Source: Trema orientale
Lineage: Eukaryota > Streptophyta > Magnoliopsida > Rosales > Cannabaceae
DNA: 64,000 bases
Assembly (NCBI GenBank): GCA_002914845.1
Contig: JXTC01000254.1
Coordinates: 365,171 to 429,170, forward strand
Direction of reading: 5' to 3'
In this document: positions 50,315 to 61,284 of the stretch, one piece after another
How positions within the stretch are numbered: position 1 is the first letter of the stretch
Layout of the letters: each line of letters begins with the position of its first letter
Notes under the pieces: generated by a model
Seen by the model: only the letters and a program-made list of their open reading frames with translations
Told to the model about the DNA's origin: nothing
Databases searched by the model: none
Made by a program: the position numbers and the translations under genes

Positions 50315-50479
50315 AACCAATAGCTTTGGTACCACTGTTAAGAGATCGGTTTTGTGGAAGTGACAACATATAACTAAAATATGAGTTGAGAAAATTCGGA
50401 TAAAATAAAAAATTAAAAGGCCAAACTAATTGCCAATATCAAATTTCAATTGAATATTAACAACTTATATATCAATATG

Positions 50480-52472
50480 AATATTAACAACTTATATGCC
50501 AATATGAATTTAATATTTTGGAGGATTATTTTAGTGAGATTTTTTGAAGCTCCTCGCCCTCTAGTAGCATGTTGAATAATTGCACGGCTCGTATTGAAAG
50601 TCATCTTTCTCCCGAGGACATCTCTTTGCTCAATGAGTTGTTCTCTAGTAAGGAGGTGTGTCAAGCTTTTGAAATATGAGTCCTACTAAAGCTCCTGGTA
50701 CAAATGAGTTTCATGCTATCTTTTTTCAGATACATTGGAAGTTAGTTGGTAGTTCAGTTGGTACTAGGTGTTCTTAATAATGGCCACTCAGTTGCAGTTG
50801 TTAATGAAACCAACATTGTTCTCATTCTGAAAAGGAAGGCTCCTGAATGTGTTGCGGATTATCACCCTATCAATCATTGCAACGTGGTTTACAAATTAGT
50901 CACAAAAACCATTGCTAATCGTTTAAAATAGGTATTATCAAATCTTATCTCTTTGAATCAAAGCATTTTTGTTTTTGGTAAATTGATTACGGACAATGTT
51001 ATTATTGCTTTTGAATTACTTCATTCCATGAGCAAGAAGAATAATGGTAAGAAAGGATTTATGGTACTCAAGCTGGACATGAGCAAAGCGTATGATAGGG
51101 TGGAGTGGTCTTTTATGACTAATGTGATGGAGTGTATGGGTTTTCCATTAAAATGGGTGACTCTGGTTTACGATTGAATCTCTGTTTCAAGGTTCTCTTT
51201 CTATGTGAATGGTATTATGAGAGGTCATGTTTTTCCTTCCCGAGGTCTTAGGCAAGGCTGTTCTTTATCTCCCTGTTTATTTCTATTAGCAATGCTATGG
51301 GGATACCAGTAGTGTCCAGCATCACAATGACATGTCTGTCTGTTATTAGATGATTTAATTAATAAATTGGGTCCCACATGGGCTCCACCTGAATTATAAT
51401 TATGATTAGCTAGTAACAGACTAACACATCATTATAGTATTGGGCACCACTGGTGCACCATAGCATTATTTATTTCTATCGTGTGGGAAAGTATTTGCTT
51501 CACTTATTCGATCCACAAAAAGCAATAATCAACTTTTGGGTATGCAATTCAGTATAGTTGTTTTTTTACTGATGATTCCATTATTTTTTTTTAGAGCTTC
51601 TTCAGAAGATTGTTGTCATATTCGTAACATTCTGAGTCTCTATGAGTCTACTTTGGGTCAAAAGTTTAATTTAGAAAAATATGCCATTACCTTTACTCTA
51701 AATGTACAAGTTGACTTTCGGAAGGAGATTCAAGATATTATGGGTTTAGATGATGCAAATCCAAATGACATTTATCTCAATTTACCTATTGTTATATGCA
51801 TGAGTAAGATTAAGACTCTCTTTGCAATTAAAGATCGGATTTGGAGGAAAGCCCATAGGTGGAAACGTGATCTTTTTTCAGTTAGGGATGAGAAGTACTT
51901 ATTAAAGTCGTTTTACAGGCTATATTAAGTTATGTGATGAGTATCTTTAGAGTGCCAAATACCCTTTGCAATGATTTGAAATCTATTATGCTTCGATTTT
52001 GGTGGAATTTGAATAATGGTAACCAGAAAATAGCTTGGGTCCATTGGGATATAGTTTTCTTCCTAAAGTTTTGGGTGGTCTTAGTTTTCGGGATTTAGTA
52101 ATGTTTAATCAAGCTTTAGTTGCTAAACAAGCGTGGCGTCTTATTAGAGATCCTCCTCGCTTACGGCCGTATTCTAAAAGGTAAATATTTCCGTAATGAA
52201 AATTTTCTTTCAACTTCTGACAAAGCTGGATCTTCTTATTTATGGAAAAGTGTTCTCTGGGGACGTGAGCTTATTCAAAAAGGGATAAGATGGTGTGTTG
52301 GTTACGAGAGAGAGATCATGCCTTTTGTTGATCCTTAGCTACCTATAACTTACTTTTTTTGCACTATACCCCCCCAAATGCTAGTATTGGTTCGCTTCAT
52401 GAGTTAATTTCATCACCTGGAGTCTGGAATGTGCCGAAGATTGTTGAACTTTTTTTATCCTTCGATAGTGCC
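50480..52472 (+). pseudogene. LINE reverse transcriptase, frameshifted
   Basis: RT blocks in order: HLSPEDISLLNELFSSKEV; then after a frame change SPTKAPGTNEFHAIFFQIHW; VADYHPINHCNVVYKLVTK; GLRQGCSLSPCLFL (motif B); and before that KGFMVLKLDMSKAYDRVEWS (motif A, catalytic Asp). Motif C appears as FTDDSIIF at 51565-51588, with its two catalytic Asp codons at 51571-51576. Stops occur after IANRLK and before SVSRFSFYVNG, with several frameshifts. A 182-bp MITE (51287-51468) splits the CLFL motif. The segment stops at FLSFDSA where the solo LTR is inserted. Confidence 0.9.
51287..51468. mobile_element. 182-bp Mutator-type MITE with 11-bp target duplication
   Basis: The ends share ATGCTATGG / CCATAGCAT, extending inward with mismatches (GGGGATACCAGTAGTGTCC against GGTGCACCAGTGGTGCCC). 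The 11-bp sequence TTTATTTCTAT lies on both sides at 51276-51286 and 51469-51479. Target duplications of 9-11 bp are characteristic of Mutator-like elements. With the element ignored, the LINE reads CLFLSCGKVFASLI, the normal continuation after motif B. Confidence 0.85.
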
Positions 52473-54032
52473 TGTAGTAGTTAAAAAATGGCCCAATAAT
52501 TAAAAGTACAAATAAGATGGATCTTTACGTCAAACAAGGCCCATCGATACTACAGTTACGCCAAAATAATGGGCTCATGAGGCCCAATATTTATCTCTAA
52601 TGACCAAAGTCCAATTAACCAACCAGCTAAGGACTCCGTCCAAAATCCGATCGAACCACAATCAAAATGAGGGGCCTGACAAATCATCGAGATACCCTCA
52701 ACAAAATCAGGATCTCTGATTTAGCCCGTGAGGCTAATTCAAAATAAGCGACCACACACTAATAATTCTGGAGTATGACAAATTGTCTCTAACTGCAATC
52801 AATTCACGAATTCGGAGTATGAAAACTGCCTCGGATTATTACCAATTTCAAAATAAGACAACTATCTTCAATGGGTCTGAAAAGACTCCTATAAGTAGGA
52901 TTCAAAACAATACCTAAAGATAGATCAACTAGGAATAACCTACTCTTGCATTCTCTCTCTCTAACTCACAAATTACATTCTCATTCTTCCACTCTCTCTC
53001 TCTCTAACTCACAAATTATATTCTCATTATTCCGATTATCCTAGAAGTCCTGGAATATGATTCACATCAGTGTTCACCCTTCAAATACTAAGGGCCCGTT
53101 TGGTTCAGGCATTTAAACGGGTACATTTGAATGGAAATAATGGAATGGGTTATAATTGAAATAGTAGACATTTGAATGGTAATGGAATTAACGTTTGGGA
53201 CAATTTATTGGAATGGTACATTAGAACTGTAAAAATATCAGAATGTATGTTTGGCTGAGATGCTGAAATGGTCAATTCGAATTAAAAAAAGCTGAATGTG
53301 CGTTTGGAATGCTGAAACTTTCATTTGTATATTAAAGCATCTTTTACACATTTCTTTTGTGTTATATTTGACGATTCATCAATTAATGAAAATTTGTTTC
53401 CAATTGCCATTTTTTGTTTTATTAGTCTTTTTTTTTTCCTTGTTCACATTTTATTAGTGATTAATTAGTTTTATCGGTAGAACTAGGATCTAATGAGTGT
53501 ATCTTTATTATTATTATTATTATTATTTTAATACTCCTATACCCTGTTAGCTTTTACAAATATTCTTCGAATACTAACCCTGCTCATTTATCATAGTAAA
53601 AAATGGAGGATAATAGGGACACAAGAGATGTTTTTATAAACTTCTTTGAAATAAACCTCTATTTTAAAAAAATAACAAATAAAAGGATGAGTTAATTTAT
53701 AAAATTGATTTCAAAAACATGTTTTCATTTCTTTTATAATGTTTCTTTTTTTGGAGAATGAAATATTTTTTTTCATCAACAAAATAAAATAAAATATTTT
53801 TCAATACAATCATGAAATTGTTGATGATATCCCATTTAAAAAGAAAATTGTATATATATATATAACATTCCATTTTATTCCTTAAAGTGCTTGGTTTAAG
53901 TAATTTGGACTTAAGATGTCCTATATACAATAAATATCTTGCTATAAATATCTCTTATACAACAAACATCTATTAGCAAGACTAAAACCTAAAAGACAAG
54001 TCATTAGAGTCAATGTGATGCATAATAGCCTA

Positions 54033-55491
54033 TCATGGACGACGTTCATATCTTTTCCACATGCGTATTGCAAGTCTATCCCTAAATACTCCCATGTCAA
54101 ACTGGTCTCTAAATCTTGATTGGACAACATCAGCATTGTCCTCTATACCAACTTCAAGTCCGTCTACATCATCTGTACTAGGATCAGGATCTCGACCCTC
54201 AATCTCAGCGACTGTAGCTCCATCAACATTGTACTTATTCAGTAAAGGATCCCCTATATTGTACATGGTGATGAAATTATGTACGACAAAACAAGCAAGC
54301 GCAATTTTGACTTACTTTTCGAGGAAATAGTTATTCATCCTCTTAAGTATAGGGAATCTTGCCTTTAATACCCCAAAACATCTCTCGATACAATTCCGTA
54401 GTGATGAATGTGAGAAGTTGAATAGTTCTTTTGCTGAAGTAGGACGACTTATAGTTCTTCGCACATCACGAATATGATACGAAAAACTCCTAAAAGGAGC
54501 TAAAAAACCATCAGTGTTTGCATAACCAGAGTCAACAACATAGTATTTACCTGCAAAATAATCAAATAACCATCTCATGTAATCCATAACTACATGCCAA
54601 AATGATCAATATATAAAGAGAATAATATAGAATGCGAAAGGCTGGTCATTACCAGGTGGTGGAAATAGAAAATTTTTGGCTAGGTCAGAAATTGCATCAT
54701 TAAGGAGTCTAGCATCATGAGCTGATCCTTCCCATCCGACAACAACATATCTGAACAGCATATCGAATGAACAAATAGCCATCATATTTTGAGAACATAA
54801 TCCTTTACGGTTACGATAAAGCTCTGCAACATTAGCAGGCGGAGTACATGCAATGTGGGTGCCATCAATTGCCCCTACGCAATCCTATAATTAAAAAAGA
54901 GAATAAAATCAGTATAAGTCAGCAAGTACAAACTTAACGGAAAAATCCAACGAGGACAATAACTAATCTTAAACCAACGACCATATTTATCCTTGTTGTT
55001 TTGTATGAGTTGAGGAACTTCATCGAAATTAGGTGGCCTGATAAAGTCCGAAGCAACCTCAACAATAGCATCTAATACTTTCCCAAAGTATCGCGACACA
55101 GTTTCTGCTGAATGTTGCCATCTGTCTTGGCTAAGACGATTAGTGAAAGACTATGCAATGGTCGTTAAGAAAATGAACATTTGCTCTTGTACATTAAGTT
55201 CCTAGTTAATGTTAGTAGACCCTTTCCTTCAAAAATGGAACACCACCTTTCAAAACAATCTCGATACATCCTTACCATGTTAAACATAGACTCATGATGA
55301 CCATTCAAATACTCTTGCACCCTCATGTATCTAGTTAGAGCTGATGTTTGTCTGACTTGTCTCTGTTCTGGAGATATATGACGATATGCTAAATAGCAAG
55401 CCGTTACAATTGCAACAATTTCTTCATCTGATAAGCTAGTCTTGTGAGCCCCAGCAACCATAACAAAGTTGTTTGGTAATGATGATGCCAT
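54033..55491 (-). pseudogene. Harbinger transposase (DDE_Tnp_4), broken
   Basis: On the minus strand the N-terminus reads MASSLPNNFVMVAGAHKTSL. Then come ETVSRYFGKVLDAIVEVA, DCVGAIDGTHIACTPP (first catalytic Asp), VVVGWEGSAHDARLLNDA (second), GKYYVVDSGYANTDGFLAPF, and HSSLRNCIERCFGVLKARFP with the catalytic Glu region. Defects seen: a frame change near 55205 (after EGKGLL), an in-frame TAG near 55152, an intron whose donor reads AT for GT before DCVGAIDG, and an in-frame TAA near 54312 between FLEK and VKIALACF. One canonical intron is visible at about 54552-54652. The frame after the last stop stays open to 54033. Confidence 0.9.
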
Positions 55492-55867
55492 CCCTATAAT
55501 ATGTGAATAAGATTATTGTAAAATCTCACATGTATATATTCATAACAAGATCTACAGCTCAAGTAAATAATCATAACATGAAGAAATTAAAAAACAAAAT
55601 CACATAAAAAACCATAGTATTTATATCAAACACCTCTCATAAGTTTTACACGTAAGTAAAAGATTAAAAAGTCTACTATATATTACAACCTTGCTCAAGT
55701 TCCATATAAAGACAGTCTGAAACTTACTACAATAACAAACTACAACCAAAGCCAAATAAGCTACAAGCCTGTTTTTCTTTCTACCATTTTAAAGAAGGAT
55801 TCCCATTGATCCGAGGTTTAGAGGTTCAGGAAGCGTTGTTGCCAGTTTGGATTATTTAGAAGGAAGT

Positions 55868-56732
55868 CTATTGTATTGATATATATATATCACCACTTAA
55901 TAACATGCTCTTAAGAGTACTCTCACATTGATCCATCAAATTGGATGACTTCCCTGTTGTTCTCATGGATTCACTTCTGCTCATAGATATAACATTACAT
56001 ATCTTATCCATGGAAGCTTGGAAAATCTCTTCAGGAGTTATCCGAGAACCTTTTGTATTGTTCTTCTTCTTCCTTATGTACTTTGAACTGCTTGGAATTG
56101 TTGATTTACCCTTTTCAGTAGCCGATGACGAATGTGGAAGTGTGTTATGTGACAATGAAGAGTTCTCATTCTCAGGATCTGAGTCATGGATTGGTGCATT
56201 TAAGGAAGAAAAGGCTCCCTGCCCTTCAGCCCGTTTCCCATGAAATATGATAGAATATAATTCATGATTTGGCAACCCTTCTTGTTTGATCTTTTCAGCA
56301 GTTTTCTTATTTTTCTTATGAAGTCCCTATGTAAACCAATAAATTTCACCACAAGTTAAACAATGAAAACTAAATATAATTGAAAAAAAAAAACTGTACA
56401 TGCTATACACTTACTTCAAAAAACGTCTCCCATACTTCATCACTAGCTTCAAATTTATGGTTTGTAGGATTATATCCAAGGCCTATGTGATTCCTCATTT
56501 GTGTGTATAAATCATAGTCAACCTTCATCCTCTCTTTCTTACTTTTTAATTGACTAGGATCGGGTATGCAATTAAGAAATGGTTGCAAGTCTATACCCCA
56601 TTGCTCCCAAACCTTTGAGTTAGGTTTCTTACCAGTATACTTCATAAGCCATTCGGCATGCATAGACACAAAAGCATTTGTTGCAAAATCACTCCAATGC
56701 AATGGTGGCTTATCTGACTTTTTGTTTCCTAT
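55868..56732 (-). CDS. Harbinger ORF1, Myb/SANT-like DNA-binding protein (5' end unresolved)
   Basis: In PIF/Harbinger elements this protein helps the transposase bind the ends and enter the nucleus. Two minus-strand exons are supported: 56415-56732 and 55868-56326, joined in frame (VWETFFE then GLHKKNKKTAEKIKQEGLP). The first has the domain signature WSDFATNAFVSMHAEWLMKY and NHIGLGYNPTNHKFEASDE. The second contains LPNHELYSIIFHGKRAEGQG, a Ser-rich linker and a basic KYIRKKKNN stretch. There are no internal stops. The exon at 56732 begins at a splice acceptor, so at least one upstream exon is missing from this model. Confidence 0.75.
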
Positions 56733-57589
56733 CTATAACATTGCAAAATAAGCCCAAGAAAAAGGAGTATCTACATATACTACAATTTCTATATATTCTT
56801 TACAGAAATAGGGTAGTATCTCAGTCCCATATAGTAAAAAGAAAAAATAACTACCTATCAACTACATTTACCAAAAATAAAGAACTACATATCAACTAAA
56901 ATCATGTCACATCACTCAAAAGAACAAAAAAAACTAATTATATATATATAAATAAAATAAAATCATAGAACAAAATATACATCGTCCCTAACAAAATATA
57001 TGTAATATATAAAAAGAAAATAAAATTATTGAACAATATTGAATAACGAAAGAGACGGGAAAAAGGTCCAACCTGTTTTGGTAGTGTGGAGGAGCAAATC
57101 GATCGTGGTGGGTTGATTGTGGTGGACGAGGGAAATCGCAAAGGTCGGAGATTGTACCAGCAAGAGACGATTGCACCACAATGAAGATAAGTTAGTTGGT
57201 TGCGATTTCGAAGCACCGGCATATCACCTCTAGTCCTCTACACTGCCGTCCAAGCCCAAAACATGGATCCCCTGTTATAACAAAAAATCTTTCTCATTCA
57301 TGAATATATTTATGAATACAATAACAACTGAGCTAAATAATTAGATAGGTAAGTAAAGATATCAAAAGAATCCTTTTTCTGCCAACAATTTCATTCAACA
57401 TATAAGTAAACAAATACAACCATAAAAATAATTATAGAAAAAATCAAATTACTGTAGTTTGTATGAAAAAAAGTTAGTAACATAAATAAATAGGTTTAAT
57501 AGTTAAGAACTTTTAAATCATAAGAAGCAAAAAAAAAAATAGTTAAGAACTTTCAAATCATAAAAGGAAAAAGAAATTTATACTCCTTA

Positions 57590-57605
57590 TTCAACCAAAC
57601 GGGCC
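57590..57605. repeat. internal copy of the Harbinger right terminus
   Basis: TTCAACCAAACGGGCC here is identical to the right end of the element at 59441-59456. It divides the transposition genes (left) from the cargo region with the PICKLE-like exon (right). Confidence 0.85.
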
Positions 57606-58124
57606 TCAAAACTGCCAAACTTGACCAGAAAGCTGTTGAAAAAGTCCAACACATCATAACCCAAACAATTATATGTAATGAGCCATCTTTGCCAATCTCT
57701 AGGTCATCAAATGTCAAATGCAGTCCACCAAATGAAATTATGAAATTCTACCAATCAATCCAGAAGAATACTAACGAATCACTAATATAATCATTTTTAT
57801 TTTCTTTGGTCAGAAGATAATTAATATGAGCAATAGCAAATATATACTTTTAAACTCATATAACCTATTTTGGTTTTTGTTTTTTTTCACTGAATATGAC
57901 CCACTTGTTTATGTTAATTTTTTTTTTAAGCTTTTAGCCTTCCACTGTAGTAGTATATAATTTATTAAGTTTGTTTTATTCCTATTAATAACAGACACAT
58001 GTTATTGGAATATAACCTGGAATGATTTAACACGTTACCAATACATTGTAGTTACACTCTTGAATACATCAACTCAAGAAACTGAGCAATAGCAAACTGA
58101 ACTTGCAGATATTGCGCAGCAAAT

Positions 58125-58730
58125 ATTAATAGGAGTTTGTTTGTTTGAGCAATAGCGGGCTTCTTTTTCTTGTTTTAGTTTCTTCAGTTAATTACACTTA
58201 AAAGTAGCAGGATTGGAAGCTAAAAGGTAAATCCTGAGAAACACACATTTAGAAAACTTTGAAGTCAAAAGAATACATATCATAAGGTCAAAGAGCTCAT
58301 AAAACTTATCCATAGAAAACATATTCAGGAGAGCAATTTCTCCAGGGAAACACACAGGTGTATACTATAGCATTTTAAGCAAATTTGGACGATGTGATAA
58401 TATAAGCTACATCTGCTTACGGCTTCTTTTTCCTTTGCCTAAAGCATTAAACTCCTCAACTTTGTGAACTTCGTATCTGTCTCTTAGCAAATCTTCCCAG
58501 TAATTTGGCCTCTCTGAGCTGCTCACAGTGGTAGGTTTATTCTCCAGGGCAGCCTTTTGCGCTTCCTCCTCCACCACAGCTTCTGCTTCTTCAATATATT
58601 CAAAATTTGCTACCTACATTGCACAAGTGTAATTAACTGAAGAAACTAAAACACACTAATATAATCAACTGAAGAACTAAAACAAGGAAAAGAAGCCCAC
58701 TATTGCTCAAACAAACAAACTCTCTAATAA
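58125..58730. repeat. inverted repeat flanking the captured exon
   Basis: The left arm (58125-58199) and right arm (58625-58730) are inverted copies. Shared words are GAGTTTGTTTGTTTGAGCAA, GGGCTTCTTTT, CTTGTTTTAGTT and TCTTCAGTTAATTACACTT. The right arm contains an extra partial duplication of about 32 bp. A transcript would fold into a stem of about 75 bp with the exon in its loop. Confidence 0.88.
58411..58613 (-). pseudogene. captured exon of a PICKLE-like CHD3 chromatin remodeller
   Basis: On the minus strand an acceptor-like ATGTAG is followed by 203 nt with no stop, ending at a donor-like CAGAT|GTAGCT. The 67 codons read VANFEYIEEAEAVVEEEAQK, then ENKPTTVSSSERPNYWEDLL, then RDRYEVHKVEEFNALGKGKR and SRKQ. 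This matches the segment of plant PICKLE proteins after the helicase core, with the landmarks NFEYI-E, YWE-LL-D-YE-H and EFNALGKGKRSRKQ. Only this exon and intron-like flanks are present, so it cannot make a remodeller. It sits inside the Harbinger element, between inverted repeats. The open, well-conserved frame suggests recent capture. Confidence 0.85.
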
Positions 58731-61097
58731 TACCAAACTATTCAGTAAACACACACTTTCTCAAGAACCAAACAACATCCACATCAAAATGAGCAGAAAA
58801 TCACAAATGGGTCAGCTTGAAATTCCACAAATTCAGATACCCCTATCAAGTTTCAACCAAAAAAAAAAAAAGAGCAAAAAGCATAAGAAAAAGAAAAAGA
58901 AAAAGAAAAGTTACCTAGATGAATTGAGCAGCCTGGCAATCTCTGTAATGGATCAAAAACCCAATACAACAAGCAATCTCAGGGACCGAACAATCTAGAG
59001 AGAGAGATAGAGAGATAAACAAATATAAAGAGAGAGAGAAAGAGAGGGGATTAGGGCATGGAAGCTCGGGGAGACATTTGAGAGAAAGAGTACGAGAAAG
59101 AATGAGACAGAGACAACAAGAGAGAGAAGAGGAGAGGAGAGTCACTTGGGTAGGATGGGGTGCCGCCAGACAAGAAATATAAGAGAGGCAAGAAGAAGAG
59201 AAGTAAAGAGGACGATTACTCTTCAAGAGTTTAATGTGCAAATAAGACTCAAACTCATTTTTTGGGCTGCTATTGAAATAACCCATCCGAAAATACCTTC
59301 GGCCTACCATTCTAAATTCTATACAAATTAACCCATTCAAATAGTGAAAAAACAGAATGGGCCATTGGAATTAACTTCTAAAATAGCTGAAACAAACGCC
59401 CCATTCAAATGGGCTTGGAATTAAAATGGCTGAGAATTGTTCAACCAAACGGGCCCTAAGATCTTAAAATTTATCTTGAGGCCATCTACGATATTTGCAT
59501 TCATCTATGGTCTACCAATAGCATCCAGATTTATATCTCTGTTCATTAAATTGCTTATATGCTTTATCATATCATATCTTCTTGAGTTGTATTCTGACTT
59601 GAGCATCGGAGTCTCTTTGGCTGGCACCACCCCGATGTTCCCTATAGAACTCTTACGTCTTTTGGTTTTGACAGGTTGCTCACGGCACAATTTCGTAATT
59701 GTAGAAATGAGCCTCTATAATGCCCTTATTCAGTCTATACCATTGAGTGAAGTTAATAGACCTGGTTGTCTTTTATGGCATTATGAAGAGAAAAGAGGAC
59801 TATATTGGCAAGAGTGGACATAGAATTCTTCTTCGCGAACATTCGGCTCTACTCAGTTCTTCTTCAAACCTACTCCTTCGTTGGTGGATGTGTTCATGGA
59901 AAATGAGAATTTGTCCAAAAATTCGAATTTTTATTTGGCTTTTGTTTCATAAAGCCCTTCCATCTAACTTGAATCTCATTCATAAAGGAATTCAGGTTAA
60001 TCCTTAGTGTTCTAATTGTGGTGGTTTGGAATCAAGGACTCATGCCATGTTCTTTTGTCTCTTGGCGAAGGAAGTTTTGGACAAAAGCTGGTTTGTGGCC
60101 ATCTATCAAGCATTGGATTTTAGATGAAGCTGTTGGGTGTCTTATTGGTTTATTTAATGCTATTGGGAAAGATATGAAGGAACGTATCTGTGTTTTCCTT
60201 TGGGGCATTTGGGCTCAATGTAATAAATGAGTTCATGGAGGTTCTTTTCAATCCGCTTCTTCTCTTGTGGACTATGTGAATTCCTTCATTTCTAAATTCC
60301 GAAATGCATCTTCAGTTTCTTCAAACAATTCTGGGGATATGTTAAATGCGGTGCTCACTTGGAAACCACCTGCTCCAAGAGTTGTCAAACTCAATTCGGA
60401 TGCGTCAGTTAGAGTGGGGGATCCTTTCGTGGGTGTTAGAGCCGTGTTAAGGAACCATGATAGAATGGTTTTAGCTGCTATTTCTAAGAGGATTCTGTTA
60501 GACAAAATTAACTATTACAAGTAATAATATATCTAGAAATGAAAATATAACAATAAACTGTTATAACATATGATGTAATAAATTATTTAACTACACCTTG
60601 GATAATAACAATTATCATAAAAAATAAATCAAATAACGTAGCAAAATAAATCACAATTAATTTACTATAATAATAATCATGATTATAATGACCAAAATAA
60701 CAAAGGAGTTTAAGGAAACCAAACCGAGTCTTGTGTTTCACATAATTTCCTTAAAATAGTTACGCCTCCTCACCGAGGTGCTTAGAGGAATGTCAACAGC
60801 ATCTGTTTCCCAGGATAAAACAGTTTCACGAATAGCAACATTGCACCAACTTGCTACTCACAATGAACTGAGTAATGCCCAAACTCTATCACCAGAACTC
60901 AAGAGAGCTTGACCACTCTTATAAGAAAGAACAAGAACTCAAACTCTCTAACTTCTAACTAACTTCTAACTAACTTTTCTTAACCGCCACAGAAAGAAAT
61001 GGAAGAGAAGAATAGGCTAAGAAAATATTTTGGTATCTACAAGTGAAGGAGAAGGTCTCCTTTTATAGTGTTCATGGGGGAACCAAGCCATTATCAT

Positions 61098-61284
61098 TCC
61101 ATTAATATGGCTGAAAATATTTTTCTGTTACAACATAACAGCCCATTAATATAGCTGAAAAACGTTTGTTTGTTACAACGTAACATCAATAGTCTATTAG
61201 TATGGCTGAAAAAAGTTTGTCTGTTACAGCATAACATCAATAACCCATTAATATGCTGAAAACCGTTTGTCTGTTACAACGTAA
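61098..61284. repeat. four tandem units of about 50 bp in the copia LTR
   Basis: Each unit has the form CCCATTAATATGGCTGAAAA, then a GTTTGTCTGTTACAACGTAAC block. Units start at about 61098, 61141, 61192 and 61243. The last keeps the part that is also present at the edge of the right LTR remnant. Confidence 0.8.

Larger units (their letters stand above)
44236..50411 (-). mobile_element. degenerate Ty1/copia element, interrupted
   Basis: This is a minus-strand copia retrotransposon remnant. Its 3' LTR is 44236-44765 on the plus map (TGTTACGAGATCGGC..TTCAACA), bordered on the inside by a purine-rich tract AAGTGGAAAAA (minus sense). A stub of the 5' LTR is at 50336-50411 (TGTTAAGAGATCGGT), homologous to the left LTR start. 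The primer-binding site GTGGTACCAAAGC (minus sense) sits next to it at about 50322-50335. Coding remnants occupy 47800-50200. The reverse transcriptase/RNase H part is missing, and that place is taken by another copia LTR and leader (44883 to about 47790). Stops and frameshifts abound. Confidence 0.8.
53092..59456 (-). mobile_element. PIF/Harbinger DNA transposon carrying a captured exon
   Basis: The perfect 14-bp terminal inverted repeats are GGGCCCGTTTGGTT, and the element is flanked on both sides by TAA (53089-53091, 59457-59459), the 3-bp target duplication typical of PIF/Harbinger. Length is 6365 bp. Both usual genes are on the minus strand: a Myb/SANT-like ORF1 (55868-56732) upstream of a DDE transposase (54033-55491). 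The right third (57606-59456) is unrelated to transposition and holds a PICKLE-like exon between inverted repeats. A second copy of the right end lies inside at 57590-57605. The transposase is broken, so movement would need a helper. Confidence 0.93.
52473..59719. mobile_element. solo LTR inserted in the LINE, split by a Harbinger element
   Basis: LTR pieces are 52473-53091 and 59457-59719, together about 880 bp. It starts TGTAGTAG and ends CTCTATA, a one-base decay of the expected CTACA. The 5-bp flanks are GTGCC (52468-52472) and ATGCC (59720-59724). Ignoring the insert, the LINE reads FLSFDSA-LIQSIPLS in frame. No internal retrotransposon region is present, so this is a solo LTR left by recombination. 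Lineage is not assigned. Confidence 0.75.

Noticed and set aside
54061..54330. Plus-strand Ser/Thr-rich open frame opposite the transposase
   Set aside because: It is the reverse-strand shadow of the acidic transposase C-terminus.
58789..59340. Lys-rich plus-strand and Ser/Leu-rich minus-strand open frames in the Harbinger cargo region
   Set aside because: They arise from AAG and GA simple repeats and have no recognisable domain or splice context.
61098..61284. CRISPR-like array of about 50-bp units
   Set aside because: The whole unit is repeated without unique spacers, it lies in a retrotransposon LTR, and the genome is eukaryotic.
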